Source: Bryobacterales bacterium (GTDB lineage Bacteria; Acidobacteriota; Terriglobia; Bryobacterales; Bryobacteraceae). From it: a stretch of DNA of 15,658 nucleotides. Made by a program: the position numbers and the translations under genes. The notes beneath the pieces are model-generated. The model did not search any database. It saw only the letters and a program-made list of their open reading frames with translations, and was not told where the DNA came from. Below, one piece after another: positions 14,258 to 15,658 of the stretch (position 1 is its first letter; each line of letters starts with the position of its first letter). Location of the stretch: NCBI GenBank assembly GCA_003154855.1, contig PMEV01000119.1, positions 1-15,658 of the forward strand, in the 5' to 3' direction.

Positions 14258-14704
14258 GTGCCCTGCCTGATCGTCGCCTGCGGCAACACCGACCGGGGCG
14301 ACGACGCCGCCGGCCCCCTGGTCGCCGATCGTCTCCGTGCCCTGGGTATCCCGGTGGAAAAGCGCACCGGCGAGGGCCTGGACCTTCTGGAATCCTGGAG
14401 CGGCGCCGAAAGCGTCATAATAGTAGATGCAGTCGTTACAGGGGCTCCGGCGGGGACCATTTCCGTCTGGGACGCGCATCGCGCTCCGGTCGTCCGCGAC
14501 CTTTTCCGCGCCTCCACGCACGCCTTCGGAGTGGCCGAAGCGGTGGATCTCGGGCGCGCGCTAGGCCGGCTCCCCAAGTCGCTTACGATCTACGGAATCG
14601 AGGCCGCCCGGTTCGAGCCCGGCTCGCCGCCCTCACCGCCGGTTCTGGCCGCTGTCGAAGAGCTTGCCTCTCGAATTGCGAAGTCGCTGGAAGCAGAGAA
14701 ATGA
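14258..14704 (+). CDS. Hydrogenase maturation protease (second copy)
   Basis: Encodes a 148-residue HyaD/HybD-type endopeptidase (peptidase M52). ACGNTDRGDDAAG at 7-19 is the signature; Asp15, Asp57 (IIVDAV) and His88 (STHAFG) are in place as nickel-sensing ligands, and YGIEAARFEPG is the usual C-terminal block. The start is GTG at 14258, 15 bases after the hydA stop, without a clear ribosome binding site. Lying directly behind the large subunit gene, it is the more likely processor of HydA. It is clearly different in sequence from the first protease in this operon (9629-10099), so they are not a recent tandem duplication. The C-terminus is followed by a 181-bp palindromic element before hypF. 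Confidence 0.88.
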   Translation: MPCLIVACGNTDRGDDAAGPLVADRLRALGIPVEKRTGEGLDLLESWSGAESVIIVDAVVTGAPAGTISVWDAHRAPVVRDLFRASTHAFGVAEAVDLGRALGRLPKSLTIYGIEAARFEPGSPPSPPVLAAVEELASRIAKSLEAEK

Positions 14705-14718
14705 TAGTCGCGGCAACT

Positions 14719-14899
14719 AGCCCGCTTTTCTCGCACGCTGTCGTCGTGAGACGCTGGAGATGTCCGTGGATACGAGGCGTGCGAAGGCCGGCGACCGGAA
14801 GCGTACTTGAACAGTACGCTGAGGACGGCGGCCAAGCACAACGAAGGAGACATGGGCATATCCTGCGTCGCAACAGACAGTATGCGAGAAATGCGGGCT
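14719..14899. repeat. 181-bp palindromic element with terminal inverted repeats
   Basis: The ends 14719-14742 and 14876-14899 are inverted repeats of 24 bp: 21 Watson-Crick pairs, one G-T and two mismatches (outer GCCCGC, then TTTCTCGCA, then CTGTC). Inside, further arms nest in register: ATGTC 14760-14764 with GACAT 14849-14853, GTGC 14779-14782 with GCAC 14836-14839, GGCCG 14786-14790 with CGGCC 14829-14833, and AGCGTACT 14800-14807 with AGTACGCT 14813-14820 around the loop TGAAC. No target-site duplication is evident. It resembles a MITE or a large structured RNA element. No transposase is visible. Its right end contains candidate hypF start codons. Confidence 0.7.
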
Positions 14900-15658
14900 G
14901 ACCTCGAACGCCTCCGCGTCGCCCTCTACGGCGCCGTGCAGGGCGTTGGTTTCCGCCCCTTCGTGTACCGGCTGGCCACCGCAATGGGATTGCCCGGCAG
15001 CGTGCTCAACTCCAGCGCCGGTCTGGTTGTCGAGGTCGAAGGCAGCCGTCCGGATCTCGACGCCTTCCTCTTTCGCCTCGAACGCGAGAAGCCCGCCGCC
15101 GCCCTGGTTCTCGTCCGCGAGACCAGCCTGCTCGCCCCCGCCGGCTACACCCGCTTCGAGATCCTGGAAAGCGACCAGGCCGCCGAAAAGACCACCAGCA
15201 TCCTGCCCGACCTGGCCACCTGCCCCCAATGCTTGGCCGAGTTGCTCGACCCCGCCGACCGCCGCTTCCATTATCCGTTCACCAACTGCACCCAGTGCGG
15301 TCCCCGCTACTCCATTGTTCTGGATATCCCTTACGATCGCCCGCGCACCACCATGCGCGGCTTCGAACTCTGTCCCGACTGTGCGCACGAGTATGCCGAT
15401 CCGGCCGACCGCCGCTTCCACGCGCAGCCCAACGCCTGCCCGCGCTGTGGCCCGAAGCTGTCGATGGACCTCGGCGAAGTGGCCCAGGCCCTCCGCGCCG
15501 GCCGCATCGTCGCCCTGAAAGGAATCGGCGGCTTCCAGTTGTTGGTGGATGCCGCCAACCAGGACGCCGTCGCTCGCCTGCGCCGCCTCAAGCACCGCGA
15601 AGAGAAGCCCTTCGCGCTGATGATGCCCACTCTCGAGATGGTCCGCGAGTACTGCCGC
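14882..15658 (+). CDS. hypF: Carbamoyltransferase HypF (N-terminal part, cut by window end)
   Basis: Encodes HypF, which turns carbamoyl phosphate into the carbamoyl group that HypE dehydrates to the cyanide ligands of the NiFe centre. Visible in order: acylphosphatase domain (VALYGAVQGVGFRPFVYRLA), two zinc-finger units (CPQC with CTQCGPRYS; CPDC with CPRCGP), and the start of the YrdC-like domain (ALRAGRIVALKGIGGFQLL; LKHREEKPFALMM). The Kae1-like C-terminal half lies beyond the window. Start uncertain: ATGs at 14852, 14882 and 14891 are in frame. The first has AGGAG only 2 bases before it; the latter two lie in the right inverted repeat of the 181-bp element. 14882 is a compromise. It belongs with the hydrogenase genes upstream. 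Confidence 0.9.
   Translation, partial: MREMRADLERLRVALYGAVQGVGFRPFVYRLATAMGLPGSVLNSSAGLVVEVEGSRPDLDAFLFRLEREKPAAALVLVRETSLLAPAGYTRFEILESDQAAEKTTSILPDLATCPQCLAELLDPADRRFHYPFTNCTQCGPRYSIVLDIPYDRPRTTMRGFELCPDCAHEYADPADRRFHAQPNACPRCGPKLSMDLGEVAQALRAGRIVALKGIGGFQLLVDAANQDAVARLRRLKHREEKPFALMMPTLEMVREYCR

Noticed and set aside
12527..14521. 664-codon minus-strand open frame across hydA
   Set aside because: Overlaps three convincing plus-strand genes and has no recognisable domain or ribosome binding site.
14701..14901. 66-codon frame starting ATG at 14701 between the second protease and hypF
   Set aside because: It lies almost wholly within the palindromic element and has no protein-like pattern; the ATGA overlap with the protease stop is probably chance.
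1..15658. CRISPR arrays, tRNA or rRNA genes, integrases or transposases
   Set aside because: No regularly spaced direct repeats, no cloverleaf or rRNA sequence and no recombinase motifs were seen on either strand.

Overview
The window (about 15.7 kb, GC-rich, cut at both ends) looks like chromosome of a Gram-negative (diderm) heterotroph, most likely an Acidobacteriota member of the Solibacter/Bryobacterales type. This is an inference from the high GC, a complete LptD, the rpmI-rplT-coiled coil-zapA gene order, and short palindromic repeats between genes. No 16S rRNA or other decisive taxonomic marker is present.

Left part (1-6008) is housekeeping. A probable extended -10 promoter precedes rpmI (L35) and rplT (L20), followed closely by a ZapB-like coiled-coil protein and the FtsZ-ring protein ZapA. 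Convergent to these lies lptD (minus strand), encoding the outer-membrane LPS translocon. Divergent from lptD is a zinc-ribbon/RDD membrane protein, then pgi (glucose-6-phosphate isomerase).

A 355-bp gap (6009-6363) separates this block from the right part. It holds two tandem palindromes after pgi and a sigma-54-type promoter candidate at 6266-6282, with a 7-bp inverted repeat on either side.

Right part (6364 to the end) is one same-strand operon for a bidirectional, cytoplasmic group 3b-like [NiFe] hydrogenase. The order is hydB (iron-sulfur subunit), a stand-alone cyclic-nucleotide-binding-like protein, hydG (FAD/NAD(P) and 2Fe-2S diaphorase), hydD (small subunit), a maturation protease, a 917-residue NDP-forming acyl-CoA synthetase fused to a GNAT acetyltransferase, hydA (large subunit), a second maturation protease, and hypF (cut by the window end). 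The first five genes are spaced 20 bp or less or overlap. Electrons would pass from the NiFe site in HydA through the HydD and HydB clusters to the HydG flavin and NAD(P), or in reverse. The proteases and HypF build the NiFe centre.

The least ordinary features are: the acyl-CoA synthetase/acetyltransferase inserted between the hydrogenase subunit genes beside a cNMP-like sensor; two different maturation proteases for one large subunit; and several palindromic elements. The most striking of these is a 181-bp element with 24-bp terminal inverted repeats (14719-14899) whose right end contains candidate start codons of hypF. A REP-like hairpin occurs twice, once just before the rplT ribosome binding site and once forming the 3' end of a protease gene.
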